This document shows, one piece after another, positions 6,193 to 13,700 of a stretch of DNA of 14,627 bases; the first letter of the stretch is position 1, and each line of letters begins with the position of its first letter. A model generated the notes under the pieces. It was not told where the DNA came from. It did not search any database and worked only from the letters and a program-made list of their open reading frames with translations. The DNA comes from CBDVBZ01 sp965372355 (lineage in GTDB: Bacteria; Krumholzibacteriota; Krumholzibacteriia; WVZY01), in contig CBDVBZ010000093.1 in the NCBI GenBank assembly GCA_965372355.1, positions 1 to 14,627 on the forward strand, written 5' to 3'. Made by a program: the position numbers and the translations under genes.

Positions 6193-6945
6193 TCATGTCT
6201 TCTTATTGTTCGTTTTCTCGCGGGCCATCGCAGCCATCATCTCGGGGGATCGTTCCACGTATTGATACACATCCTCGATCTTAGCATCCAGTCCAACTTG
6301 CGCGATGATTTCCTTCACAATCTCCAGGTCGCCTTCCGTATCGACTGTCAAACGCATCCGTTCATTCACCAGGTGCTCCGGCATGGGAATCAGTAATAAC
6401 TTGAAACGTTCGGGATTCTCGTAAAACACCGGTGTCACGTGCTGTCGCGTTGCCGGGTCTATCGACTCTGGGTCGAGATCCATGAAGGTTTGGGCTCGGA
6501 TCAACTCTGCAAAAACGCCGTAGTGGGTGCGGATCACGGGGGTTCCCCTTGGATCGGCGAACGACGTGTAGTCAGCCGGTGCGGACCAGTAGGCCTTTGC
6601 CAATTGATCCATGAGGGTTGGATCCAAGAACGGATTATCGGCGCACACGCGAAAGAACGATTCGGGACCCCGTTCGGAGCACGCTTTGCGGAACCTGGAG
6701 AACACGTCGTCGACGTCGCCTCGGAGGTACTCCCACCCACGCGTTTCGAAGAAACGAACCAGTTCGTCGTCCGTCGAATCGGTCGTCGTAAGATAGAGGA
6801 CGCGTCCATCGTGAAAACACTGCGCGCGGCGGAGTCGCCGGTCGATCGCGTCCAGCATGGTGTTGTCACCCTCTAACGGGGCGAGGACTTTTCCGGGGAA
6901 TCGTGTTGATCCCAGGCGGACCTGTACGAAGAAATGTACATCCAT
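6193..6945 (-). CDS. spsF: SpsF-type cytidylyltransferase (CMP-nonulosonate synthetase candidate)
   Basis: This 250-residue nucleotidyltransferase has the SpsF/COG1861 form. The CTP-binding opening is VQVRLGSTRFPGKVL (7-21). LTTTDSTDDELV (52-63), RGDVDDVFSRF (75-85), the metal-site segment RVCADNPFLDP (99-109, D103) and RLTVDTEGDLEIV (198-210, D202) follow. The family activates sugars with CTP; SpsF partners a NeuB homologue (SpsE) in Bacillus spore-coat clusters. As first gene of the cassette it probably makes the CMP-linked nonulosonate from the product of the next two genes, the activation step that glycosyltransferases need. The C-terminus is lysine/asparagine-rich (KTNNKK). There is no Shine-Dalgarno site. 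A -10-like TTTAAT ends eight bases before the ATG, suggesting a leaderless transcript. CMP rather than UMP/GMP transfer is inferred from context. Confidence 0.87.
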   Translation of the reverse strand: MDVHFFVQVRLGSTRFPGKVLAPLEGDNTMLDAIDRRLRRAQCFHDGRVLYLTTTDSTDDELVRFFETRGWEYLRGDVDDVFSRFRKACSERGPESFFRVCADNPFLDPTLMDQLAKAYWSAPADYTSFADPRGTPVIRTHYGVFAELIRAQTFMDLDPESIDPATRQHVTPVFYENPERFKLLLIPMPEHLVNERMRLTVDTEGDLEIVKEIIAQVGLDAKIEDVYQYVERSPEMMAAMAREKTNNKKT

Positions 6946-6952
6946 TCACCGG

Positions 6953-6981
6953 ATTAAACCACACGTGCCGCGTTGCGGCAA
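6953..6981 (-). promoter_or_regulatory. Candidate leaderless promoter of the nonulosonate operon
   Basis: On the minus strand TTGCCG (6976-6981), a 17-base spacer and TTTAAT (6953-6958) place the start point at or next to the ATG (6945). That fits the lack of a ribosome-binding site. A perfect six-pair inverted repeat TGCCGC-GTT-GCGGCA (6966-6980) overlaps the -35 and could be an operator. Confidence 0.38.
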
Positions 6982-7082
6982 GCTCGGCTGGCTGACCGTC
7001 GTCCGCGAGGCGGCGAATGAATGCTTCGGTGAGTTTGTTGTGGCATGCGTAGCATTCGTTTTGCGAACAGTGTTACTCGCAC

Positions 7083-7112
7083 TTGCGAATCGTCTGGGAC
7101 CCGCGGTATAAT
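7083..7112 (+). promoter_or_regulatory. Strong promoter upstream of the DUF2207 gene
   Basis: TTGCGA (7083-7088), an 18-base spacer and a perfect TATAAT (7107-7112) form a good sigma-70 promoter. The heptamer TTGCGAA is repeated at 7061-7067 and 7083-7089, 22 bases apart (about two helical turns), the second copy overlapping the -35. The transcript would start near 7119, with a leader of about 400 bases before the DUF2207 gene. Confidence 0.6.
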
Positions 7113-7140
7113 GGATTGCTTGCGGGCTCTGTAGGTGGCC

Positions 7141-7492
7141 ATGGCTCACAAGTCTATTAGTTAAAAGGAGTTACATGACGCCTGGGGGCTCCTGGGTGTT
7201 TACGAGGGGTTCTTCTAAGCCGGATGTTTCAAGTCCTGCCGGGGTCGCCATTTTCTGCCCGACGTTCTGGCGATCAAGATGCACCTCATCAAGAAGGGCC
7301 GAGCGGCCAGCGCCAAACTCCTTAGGGGAGCGCGATCACCGTTCACACCTTCAGATCATTCGCTGGGCTGTGTGTTTGTTGACAACCATAATGAAGCCAT
7401 CTAGATTTGTATCTCGCAGGTCAAGTTGTAATAGCGCGCGGGCGGGCGATGCGGTCGGTCCGTGTATTTCGGGTTTCGTGCCCGGACAATAA
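7141..7492 (+). other. Long leader with a mini-ORF and a well-signposted but doubtful small ORF
   Basis: Directly after the promoter is a seven-codon frame (7141-7164, MAHKSIS, stop TAA). Then AAGGAG (7165-7170) precedes an ATG at 7175 that opens a 105-codon frame to 7492. The expression signals are good, but the product is rich in R, S and P, has no recognisable domain and looks like an out-of-frame translation. Read in the mini-ORF's frame across two TAA stops, the segment gives more protein-like stretches (KELHDAWGLLGVYEGFF, then LPDVLAIKMHLIKKGRAAS), so a decayed gene is possible. I cannot assign a function. It may equally be a regulatory leader for the DUF2207 gene. Confidence 0.3.
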
Positions 7493-7519
7493 AGAGACTA
7501 AAGAAGGATGTCACCTATC

Positions 7520-9349
7520 ATGCGAAAACTGATCTTCATGCTCATCACGCTGGCGTGGGTGATTTGTCCTTGTCACGCGGCGGCGAAATCGTACAGCGTT
7601 CCCGACATTCACATCCAGGTCGAGGCGAGGCCCGACGGTGAGATGATAGTGGAAGAGCAGATTACCTACCATTTCAACGGGTCGTTTTCCTTTGCGTACC
7701 GCGATATTCCGCTTAAGCGCGGGGAGTCGGTCTCGGACGTTGTCATAAGCGAAGCAGGCCGGCCCTTCACCGACACGACGGGCAAACAACCGGGCACGTT
7801 TTCACAAACGAAGTCAGGCGACAACGTGCGCGTCACTTGGTACTTCCGGGCGAATAACGAAGGGCGCACGTTCAAGCTGGAATACAAGGTGTCCGGTGTG
7901 ATTCAGCGATACAGCGACGTCGCGGTTCTGGACTTCAAGTTCATCGGCGACGGCTGGGACCGCCCCATTGGCAATGTGGCGGTCCGTGTACACCCGCCGC
8001 GGGGGGCTTCGGTCTCGGATGTGCGTGCCTGGGCACACGGTCCGTTGCACGGAACGGTGGATATCCAGGCGGGTGGCGTGGTTCATCTCGATGTGCGGCC
8101 TCTGCCTGCCAGGACTTTTTGGGAAGGACGCATTATCTATCCGTCCGCGATCTTTCCGGAGATGCCGGAGCAGGATTTGGCCATGCGGGAGCGCATTTTT
8201 GAAGAGGAGAGCGGATGGGCCGAAGAGGCCAATCGAACGCGTGAGGCGCATCAACGTTTCCTCGCAGAGCAGAACCTGCGGTGGGAGCAACAACAGGCGC
8301 TCGCTGGCCGTTTTGGCCCGGTTGGGTGGGTTCTCGGTCTGGCCGGGTTGGCGATGTGGTTTGTGCTCTTTCGACGCCATGGCAAGCCATATGATGTCAA
8401 GTCTAGAGCGGTCCCCGGTGAAATCCCCAGCGATCACCCGCCCGCGATCGTGTCTTACCTCGTGTTCAACAGAAACGTCGGCGGTTCGGCGATCGTGGCG
8501 ACCCTCCTGGATCTCTCCAACCGTGGTTACATCGAGATCGAAGAGACAACGCACGAGAAAAAGAGGTGGTTTGGAGGTTCGCGGAAAGAGACCGATTACC
8601 GTTTCTTCACCGGACAGAAGCCGATCTCCGAACTGGAGGCATACGAAAGGGACCTGCTGGATTTTCTTTTGAACAAGGCCGGAACGGGTTCCGAATTCAC
8701 CATGTCCGGGGTCAAGAAAACAGCCTCGAAGAACCGAAGTAAGTTTCGCAAATGGTTCATGGAATGGATCAAGCAGGTTAAAGAACACGGCAAGACGTTC
8801 GGCTTCTACGAACCGATCGCCGTGGGGCCGGTCGTCCTCAATGTGCTCGTGGGTATCGCCATCCTCGTCGGCGGGATTGTGCTCAGCGTTGTAACTGACA
8901 CGGCGGCGGGCGTGCCAGCGATGGTCATGGGTGGGATACAAGCGCTGTTGTCGCTTGCACTGCGGCGGCACACCGCGGAAGGCAGGAGGTTGGCGATAGC
9001 GTGGCGGGCTTTTCGTTTGCACCTCAAGAGCACGTCCAAGGCGCTCGGGCCGGTCAGTCTCTCGTCCGGCGACTGGAGTCGCTACCTGGCCGCGGCCATA
9101 CTCTTCGGCGTGCATAAAAAGCTTCTTCCTCGAATTGAGATGGTCGATGAGAGCGGTCACGCTGTCTGGCCGGTGTGGTATCACGCCGCGCTGGGCTCGT
9201 CTTCCGGCGATTTCTCCGCCCTTGCCGATGGATTTAGCAGCATGGTTACTACCATGTCATCGACCATGAGCTCCGCTTCGGGCACCGGCGGTGGCGCGAG
9301 CGGCGGTGGCGGTGGGGGAAGCGGCGGCGGTGGTGGTGGCGCGGGATGA
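7520..9349 (+). CDS. DUF2207 domain membrane protein
   Basis: This 609-residue envelope protein matches the usual DUF2207 plan. A Sec signal (MRKLIFMLITLAWVICPCHA) leads an extracytoplasmic beta-rich domain (about 25-210) with the typical opening SVPDIHIQVEARPDGEMIV and FAYRDIPL. A charged helical linker (220-262) precedes a transmembrane segment (265-286). A cytoplasmic region with PPAIVSYLVFNRNVGG...ATLLDLSNRGYIEI (308-340) follows, as do two close transmembrane segments (about 433-458 and 462-481) and a C-terminal SGDWSRYLAAAILFGV region. The tail is a low-complexity glycine run (588-609). No biochemical function is established for the family. I chose the ATG at 7520 over 7508 because AAGAAGGA (7501-7508) is at proper distance only for 7520 and the signal peptide then begins MRK. 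It lies upstream of the dikinase gene with 138 bases between, so it could share its transcript. Confidence 0.9.
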   Translation: MRKLIFMLITLAWVICPCHAAAKSYSVPDIHIQVEARPDGEMIVEEQITYHFNGSFSFAYRDIPLKRGESVSDVVISEAGRPFTDTTGKQPGTFSQTKSGDNVRVTWYFRANNEGRTFKLEYKVSGVIQRYSDVAVLDFKFIGDGWDRPIGNVAVRVHPPRGASVSDVRAWAHGPLHGTVDIQAGGVVHLDVRPLPARTFWEGRIIYPSAIFPEMPEQDLAMRERIFEEESGWAEEANRTREAHQRFLAEQNLRWEQQQALAGRFGPVGWVLGLAGLAMWFVLFRRHGKPYDVKSRAVPGEIPSDHPPAIVSYLVFNRNVGGSAIVATLLDLSNRGYIEIEETTHEKKRWFGGSRKETDYRFFTGQKPISELEAYERDLLDFLLNKAGTGSEFTMSGVKKTASKNRSKFRKWFMEWIKQVKEHGKTFGFYEPIAVGPVVLNVLVGIAILVGGIVLSVVTDTAAGVPAMVMGGIQALLSLALRRHTAEGRRLAIAWRAFRLHLKSTSKALGPVSLSSGDWSRYLAAAILFGVHKKLLPRIEMVDESGHAVWPVWYHAALGSSSGDFSALADGFSSMVTTMSSTMSSASGTGGGASGGGGGGSGGGGGGAG

Positions 9350-9487
9350 CCGATGCAGTTAAGCGCTTACCTCTCGTAGACGGGCTAGATTGAGCGATTC
9401 GACCTTGCGAACCCGTCCGGGGGCGCCATTGCCGCGAATTCGCTGATGCTGTAATCTACGATCTTCTTTTTCGACTAAAAACTAATC

Positions 9488-12427
9488 ATGCAAGGGACGT
9501 CGACAGCGTATTATCGCCTTCTTGTTTTTGCCCTCCTGATTGTCTCCCTGTGCCTGCCAGGAACCCAAAGTCCAACCGCTGGGACACCGGTTTCGTTAGG
9601 CGAACTCGTTTCACAGCTGAAGAGCGATCCACGGGGCCCGTATAAACGTATAGCGTGGTTTTGCCCCGACGGTCGGGTCCAGCCCGCCAACCAACCGTGC
9701 GATGAGCCCGGCGGTATCCAGCACGCACTGCCCAAGGATGTCGTGGTGCGCGCCCGGGAGGAACACGGCGTCTATCTGGGTCAGATTCTCGCTGGGACCG
9801 ACTTCGACTCATTCCTTGATGCGGAGAACGAGTTCTCACGGGCAAAACAGTACGCACTCGAGAAGTTTCTGCGAGCGGTTGACGACGGCTGGATCATGAG
9901 GAGGGGCCGGTACTACCGGGGCGCAACGCAGGCCGAGGACGAGAGCGGATGGGGACTGGCTTTTTTAAATTGGCTGCTTGCCAAAGACGATATCATCCGG
10001 TCGCATTTCTTTTTCGCGCGGCAGATGGCTCGTGACCTCCCACACCGCGATGTCACCGACCGCGCCGTCCAGATCCGGGCGCTCTCCAAAGCTCTTGCCG
10101 ATTCGGTGTCCGCCTTCAAGAATATCCGCGTCAAGATCCATAGCCGGCCGGATTCGACCGATATCGGTGAGGTCGAGCGTTTTCGTCAGCGTCACCAGGG
10201 AAAGCTAACGCCCCAGTTGGGAACGTTGTTGGAGACACTCGCGGCCGATCTTCGCGTCACATACGGCGCCGTCCCGGTTGCCGGACTGGCTCGCTATCTC
10301 TCCCGCATACCCACCGGTCCCGTGACCCATCAGCTCGAGGTGATGATCGATGCCCACATGAAAACGATCGAAGAGGGCGGGCCCGCGGCCCGCGAGCTAG
10401 CGATCGCGATCTCCGATCTCCTGTGGACAATCCGTGAACGACTGTCATCCGCCAAAACCGGTACAACCCGTCTACACCTGATCGATCTTTCGCTGGATCT
10501 CGAGAGCCTACTCTTTCGGACCATCTCGGGCTGGCAACCGAAGACGGTTGGCGAATTGGTTGAAAAGAATTTCGTTCTCGCTCGGGCAGCTGCAGGTTGC
10601 GGGTTTCTCGAGGTGTGGGAATGGCTCGAGGTTCGCGGGACGATCGCGCCCGAACCGGATGACCGCCAGTCGATGACCCGGTTCTCGGCGAAGGCTGACG
10701 CATCGTCGCGCGCCGTCGATTGGGGTGCGGCGATGGTGCGCTCTACATACCTTCCCGTCGTCGAGCGCTTTGCCACGTTCGAACCTCTCGCGCGGGGTTT
10801 TACCGATGATCGTATTCGATCCTCGGTTCTTCTCGCATTTGGCGAGACTGCGGGGCAGCTTTCCCGTGTGCTTTCGCGCTACTCCAGCGCCCCGCACGAT
10901 GTGTTCGATATCGAAGGGAAGGTCCGTATACGCGGTTTGAACCCGGGTCTTGCCGTGGGCGAGCTCGAGGTCGTTCACGGCATTGCCGAGGCCGTCGATT
11001 TCTTGCCGGACAAGATCTATGTGCTGCGTTTCCCCCCGGCCGATCTGCAGCCGGTCGCCGGTTTGATTAGCGTTTCCGAGGGGAACATCGTTTCGCACGT
11101 CCAGTTGCTCGCAAGAAACCTCGGGATTCCCAATGCGACGATCGCTCCGGAAGATTTCGAGCGGTTGATGGCCTACTCGGGGGTCCGCGTGTTCTATGCG
11201 GTGTCGGCGAAGGGGCGGGTGATTGTCAAGAAGGCGTCCGATATGACACCGGACGAACTGGCCCTGCTCGAGAACGAGGTGGGGGATACATCGGCAAAGA
11301 TCAGCGTTCCCACCGACCGTATTGACCTCACGCGGACGGAGTGCGTCGATCTCAAATCGTTGCGTGCGGGAGACTCGGGGAGCGTTTGCGGGCCCAAGGC
11401 GGCAAATCTCGGCGAGCTGAGTTTCCATTTTCCCGATAAGGTGGCGCCGGGTGTCGTGGTGCCGTTCGGCGTGTTTCGCAAACACATGGATCAACTCATG
11501 TCCCCGGATGGAACAACCTACTGGGATTTCTTGACCGACACGTTCGAAGAGGCATCGAAGCGACGCGAGCGCGGTGACAAGGGCGAGGAACTCTACACGG
11601 AAGCCAGGCTTGTGCAGCTCCAAGCTGCGATCCGTGCGATGCCGCTTCTTCCCGACTTTGAGAACGATCTGCGTCGTTCGTTTGCGCGTGTATTTGCCGG
11701 GAGCGTGGGAACCGTGCCGGTGTTCATCCGAAGCGACACCAATATGGAGGATCTGGACGATTTTACCGGAGCGGGTCTGAACCTCACCGTTCCCAACGTC
11801 GTGACGGTGACCGCCATTTGGCGGTCGATCCGCGAGGTCTGGGCGTCGCCGTTTACACGGCGAAGTTACCGTTGGAGGCAGCGCTTTCTCGAGAACCCCA
11901 TCCATGTGTATCCTTCCGTGCTGTTGCAGCGCAGCGTCGATGTGGAAAAGTCGGGCGTGATGATCACTCACGGTCTCGATGTGACAGGAAGCGACGACAT
12001 CGTGATTGCGTTCAACCGCGGCGTCGGCGGAGCCGTCGGTGGTCAGGCGGCGGAAACGGTGCTGCTCCGCCACGACGGCATCGATGTGCTGCTCTCCCCC
12101 GCTCGCGAGACGGTGTTCACGCATTTGCCCAAGTCTGGCGGGGTTGCTCGAGGCGTGGCGAGCTTCGAGACGCCGATCGTTACCCGGGCCGAGAGAGGGG
12201 CGCTACGGCGCGCGGCCAGAGAGATCCTCACCCAAATGCGCTCTAGCGGATTGCAAGGGGCGCTGGATATCGAACTCGGTTTTCTCGATGGGGATATCTG
12301 GCTTTTTCAAGTGCGGCCGTTTGTCGAAAACGAGCGCGCACGCGCCTCCGCATATTTGCAGGCGCTGGATCCGGTCCAGACCGAGGATATCCGTGTTGCG
12401 ATGGATGAGCGGTTTGACGGCGAGTAG
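9488..12427 (+). CDS. Exported PEP-synthase/PPDK-like dikinase with an uncharacterised N-terminal region
   Basis: This 979-residue protein opens with a Sec-type signal (LLVFALLIVSLCLPG, 11-25; cleavage near 28-32). Residues 30-470 are mostly helical, with CX11C (59, 71) and YYRGATQAEDESGWG (142-156), and have no domain I can name. A PEP-utiliser swivelling domain follows (about 475-585: IRGLNPGLAVGELEVV, then GLISVSEGNIVSHVQLLARNLGIPN, predicted phosphohistidine H537). Last comes a PPDK_N-type ATP-grasp domain (about 625-945): GPKAANLGEL (K637), PGVVVPFGVF (654-663), FIRSDTNMEDLDDFTGAG (746-763; R748, E754), KSGVMITHG, and LDIELGF...QVRPF (926-945). Family members move the beta-phosphate of ATP via histidine to pyruvate, water or a glucan. 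Phosphohistidine domain before ATP-grasp domain is the glucan water dikinase order. No ribosome site is evident. Export is unusual, and substrate and cofactor supply are unknown. Confidence 0.85.
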   Translation: MQGTSTAYYRLLVFALLIVSLCLPGTQSPTAGTPVSLGELVSQLKSDPRGPYKRIAWFCPDGRVQPANQPCDEPGGIQHALPKDVVVRAREEHGVYLGQILAGTDFDSFLDAENEFSRAKQYALEKFLRAVDDGWIMRRGRYYRGATQAEDESGWGLAFLNWLLAKDDIIRSHFFFARQMARDLPHRDVTDRAVQIRALSKALADSVSAFKNIRVKIHSRPDSTDIGEVERFRQRHQGKLTPQLGTLLETLAADLRVTYGAVPVAGLARYLSRIPTGPVTHQLEVMIDAHMKTIEEGGPAARELAIAISDLLWTIRERLSSAKTGTTRLHLIDLSLDLESLLFRTISGWQPKTVGELVEKNFVLARAAAGCGFLEVWEWLEVRGTIAPEPDDRQSMTRFSAKADASSRAVDWGAAMVRSTYLPVVERFATFEPLARGFTDDRIRSSVLLAFGETAGQLSRVLSRYSSAPHDVFDIEGKVRIRGLNPGLAVGELEVVHGIAEAVDFLPDKIYVLRFPPADLQPVAGLISVSEGNIVSHVQLLARNLGIPNATIAPEDFERLMAYSGVRVFYAVSAKGRVIVKKASDMTPDELALLENEVGDTSAKISVPTDRIDLTRTECVDLKSLRAGDSGSVCGPKAANLGELSFHFPDKVAPGVVVPFGVFRKHMDQLMSPDGTTYWDFLTDTFEEASKRRERGDKGEELYTEARLVQLQAAIRAMPLLPDFENDLRRSFARVFAGSVGTVPVFIRSDTNMEDLDDFTGAGLNLTVPNVVTVTAIWRSIREVWASPFTRRSYRWRQRFLENPIHVYPSVLLQRSVDVEKSGVMITHGLDVTGSDDIVIAFNRGVGGAVGGQAAETVLLRHDGIDVLLSPARETVFTHLPKSGGVARGVASFETPIVTRAERGALRRAAREILTQMRSSGLQGALDIELGFLDGDIWLFQVRPFVENERARASAYLQALDPVQTEDIRVAMDERFDGE

Positions 12428-12443
12428 AAAAAAGGAGCGGGGT

Positions 12444-13700
12444 TTGAAACGGGTTCTTTTGCTAACGGTCTTCGCGGCGGTCATCGTGCTCGCCGGGGTC
12501 GATACGGCGTGGGACTACCCGGTGGATGGCTATGCGTCGACGGGGATTCGACGTCTCGAGCGCTTGCGCCTGCGACTGGCGGGTGAGATGGACGGGCCCA
12601 CGCCGGTGGCGGGTGGACGCCGTGCGCTCTCCGATATTGCGCTCCGTGCGACCCATCTGGTCGATCTCGAGGGCTTCCCGGAGCCGGATTCCTCACTGTC
12701 GGCATCGATCACCCGGCTCTTTGCCGATCGTGACAAGAGCTATGGCCTCGCGCTGCTCGACATCACGCCGGGTGAGCCGATCCGTTATGCGTCGCTGCGA
12801 TCTCACGCCCGCTTTTCCCCCGGTAGCGTGGGAAAGCTGGCGATCGCCGCGGGGCTGCTTGCCGAGCTGAAGAAGTTGTTTCCCGAATCCATCGACGACC
12901 GCCGGCGACTGCTGCGAGAGCGGATGATCACCGCAGATCACTGGATCGTCTATGACACCCACAAGGTGGTGCTGTTTGATCCGGCCAGCCGCCAGGTCGG
13001 GTTTCGGCCGATCGAGGAGGGCGATACGTTCTCGCTCTATGAGTGGTTCGATCACATGATATCGGCCAGCGCGAACGCTGCGGGCAGCACCGTGTGGAAG
13101 GAGCTTCTGTTGATGCGCGAGTTTGGTCGGGATTACCCGCCGAGCCGCGAGCAAGAGCGGCGGTTCTTCGACGACACTCCCAAACAAACGTTGCGCGAGA
13201 TGGCGCTTTCCGTGGTCAACGAGCCATTGCGCGAGGCGGGGATTGCGGAGAGTGAGTGGCAGCTCGGCAGCTTTTTTACACGAACCGGTAAAGCGATCGT
13301 ACCCGGTGCTCCGAGCTATGTCACGCCCAACGCGCTGCTTGTTTTTCTTTTGCGGATTGAACAGGGAAGGGTGGTCGACGAATGGTCGAGCCTCGAACTC
13401 AAGCGCTTGATGTATATGACCGAAAAACGGATTCGCTACGCGTCCTCGCCACGACTCACCCAGGCGGCAGTTTTTTTCAAATCGGGGAGTCTCTATCGAT
13501 GCAAAGAAGAGCCGGGTTTCAAGTGCGGCAAGCACCAGGGGAACGTTGACAATTATATGAACTCAGCTGCGATTGTCGAGCGGCCCGACGGCCGCGTCTA
13601 TCTCGTCGCGTTGATGTCAAATGTCCTTCGAATCAACTCGGCCGTCGAACACCAAACGCTCGCCACCTACATCGACCGGATCATTACCCGGGGCGATTGA
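12444..13700 (+). CDS. Exported class A beta-lactamase-like serine hydrolase
   Basis: This 418-residue protein begins at TTG 12444. AAGGAG (12432-12437) sits six bases before it, and translation from there yields a proper signal peptide (MKRVLLLTVFAAVIVLAG). The penicillin-recognising fold triad is present: S128-V-G-K131 (nucleophile motif SxxK in FSPGSVGKLAIAAGLL), S209-A-N211 (SxN in SASANAAGS) and K346-S-G348 (KSG). It is longer than a beta-lactamase (about 260-290 residues), with an N-terminal extension (25-95) and an insert between SxN and KSG. A cysteine pair follows KSG (353, 361), probably a disulfide. Such proteins act in the periplasm as amidases, transpeptidases or esterases as well as beta-lactamases. 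The 16-base gap from the dikinase gene shows an operon, so the two products probably serve one envelope process. The substrate is unknown. Confidence 0.85.
   Translation: MKRVLLLTVFAAVIVLAGVDTAWDYPVDGYASTGIRRLERLRLRLAGEMDGPTPVAGGRRALSDIALRATHLVDLEGFPEPDSSLSASITRLFADRDKSYGLALLDITPGEPIRYASLRSHARFSPGSVGKLAIAAGLLAELKKLFPESIDDRRRLLRERMITADHWIVYDTHKVVLFDPASRQVGFRPIEEGDTFSLYEWFDHMISASANAAGSTVWKELLLMREFGRDYPPSREQERRFFDDTPKQTLREMALSVVNEPLREAGIAESEWQLGSFFTRTGKAIVPGAPSYVTPNALLVFLLRIEQGRVVDEWSSLELKRLMYMTEKRIRYASSPRLTQAAVFFKSGSLYRCKEEPGFKCGKHQGNVDNYMNSAAIVERPDGRVYLVALMSNVLRINSAVEHQTLATYIDRIITRGD

Noticed and set aside
7814..9184. 456-codon minus-strand frame opposite the DUF2207 gene
   Set aside because: It is a shadow frame with out-of-frame composition; the sense gene is well supported.
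9288..9346. GGC/GGT-rich repeat at the end of the DUF2207 gene as a mobile or repeat element
   Set aside because: It encodes the glycine-rich tail usual for this family; simple codon repetition explains it.
9379..9417. GACGGG/CCCGTC pairing with an inner TTCG/CGAA hairpin after the DUF2207 gene
   Set aside because: A 13-base bulge on one side and no T-run make a terminator unlikely. It could be chance in GC-rich DNA.
10508..12124. Very long minus-strand open frame (538 codons) opposite the dikinase gene
   Set aside because: The plus strand encodes recognisable PEP-utiliser and ATP-grasp motifs here. The antisense product is rich in H and R and has no family features.
12006..12443. N-terminal extension of the serine hydrolase frame into the dikinase gene
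   Set aside because: The region is coding in another frame. The signal peptide and ribosome site place the start at TTG 12444.
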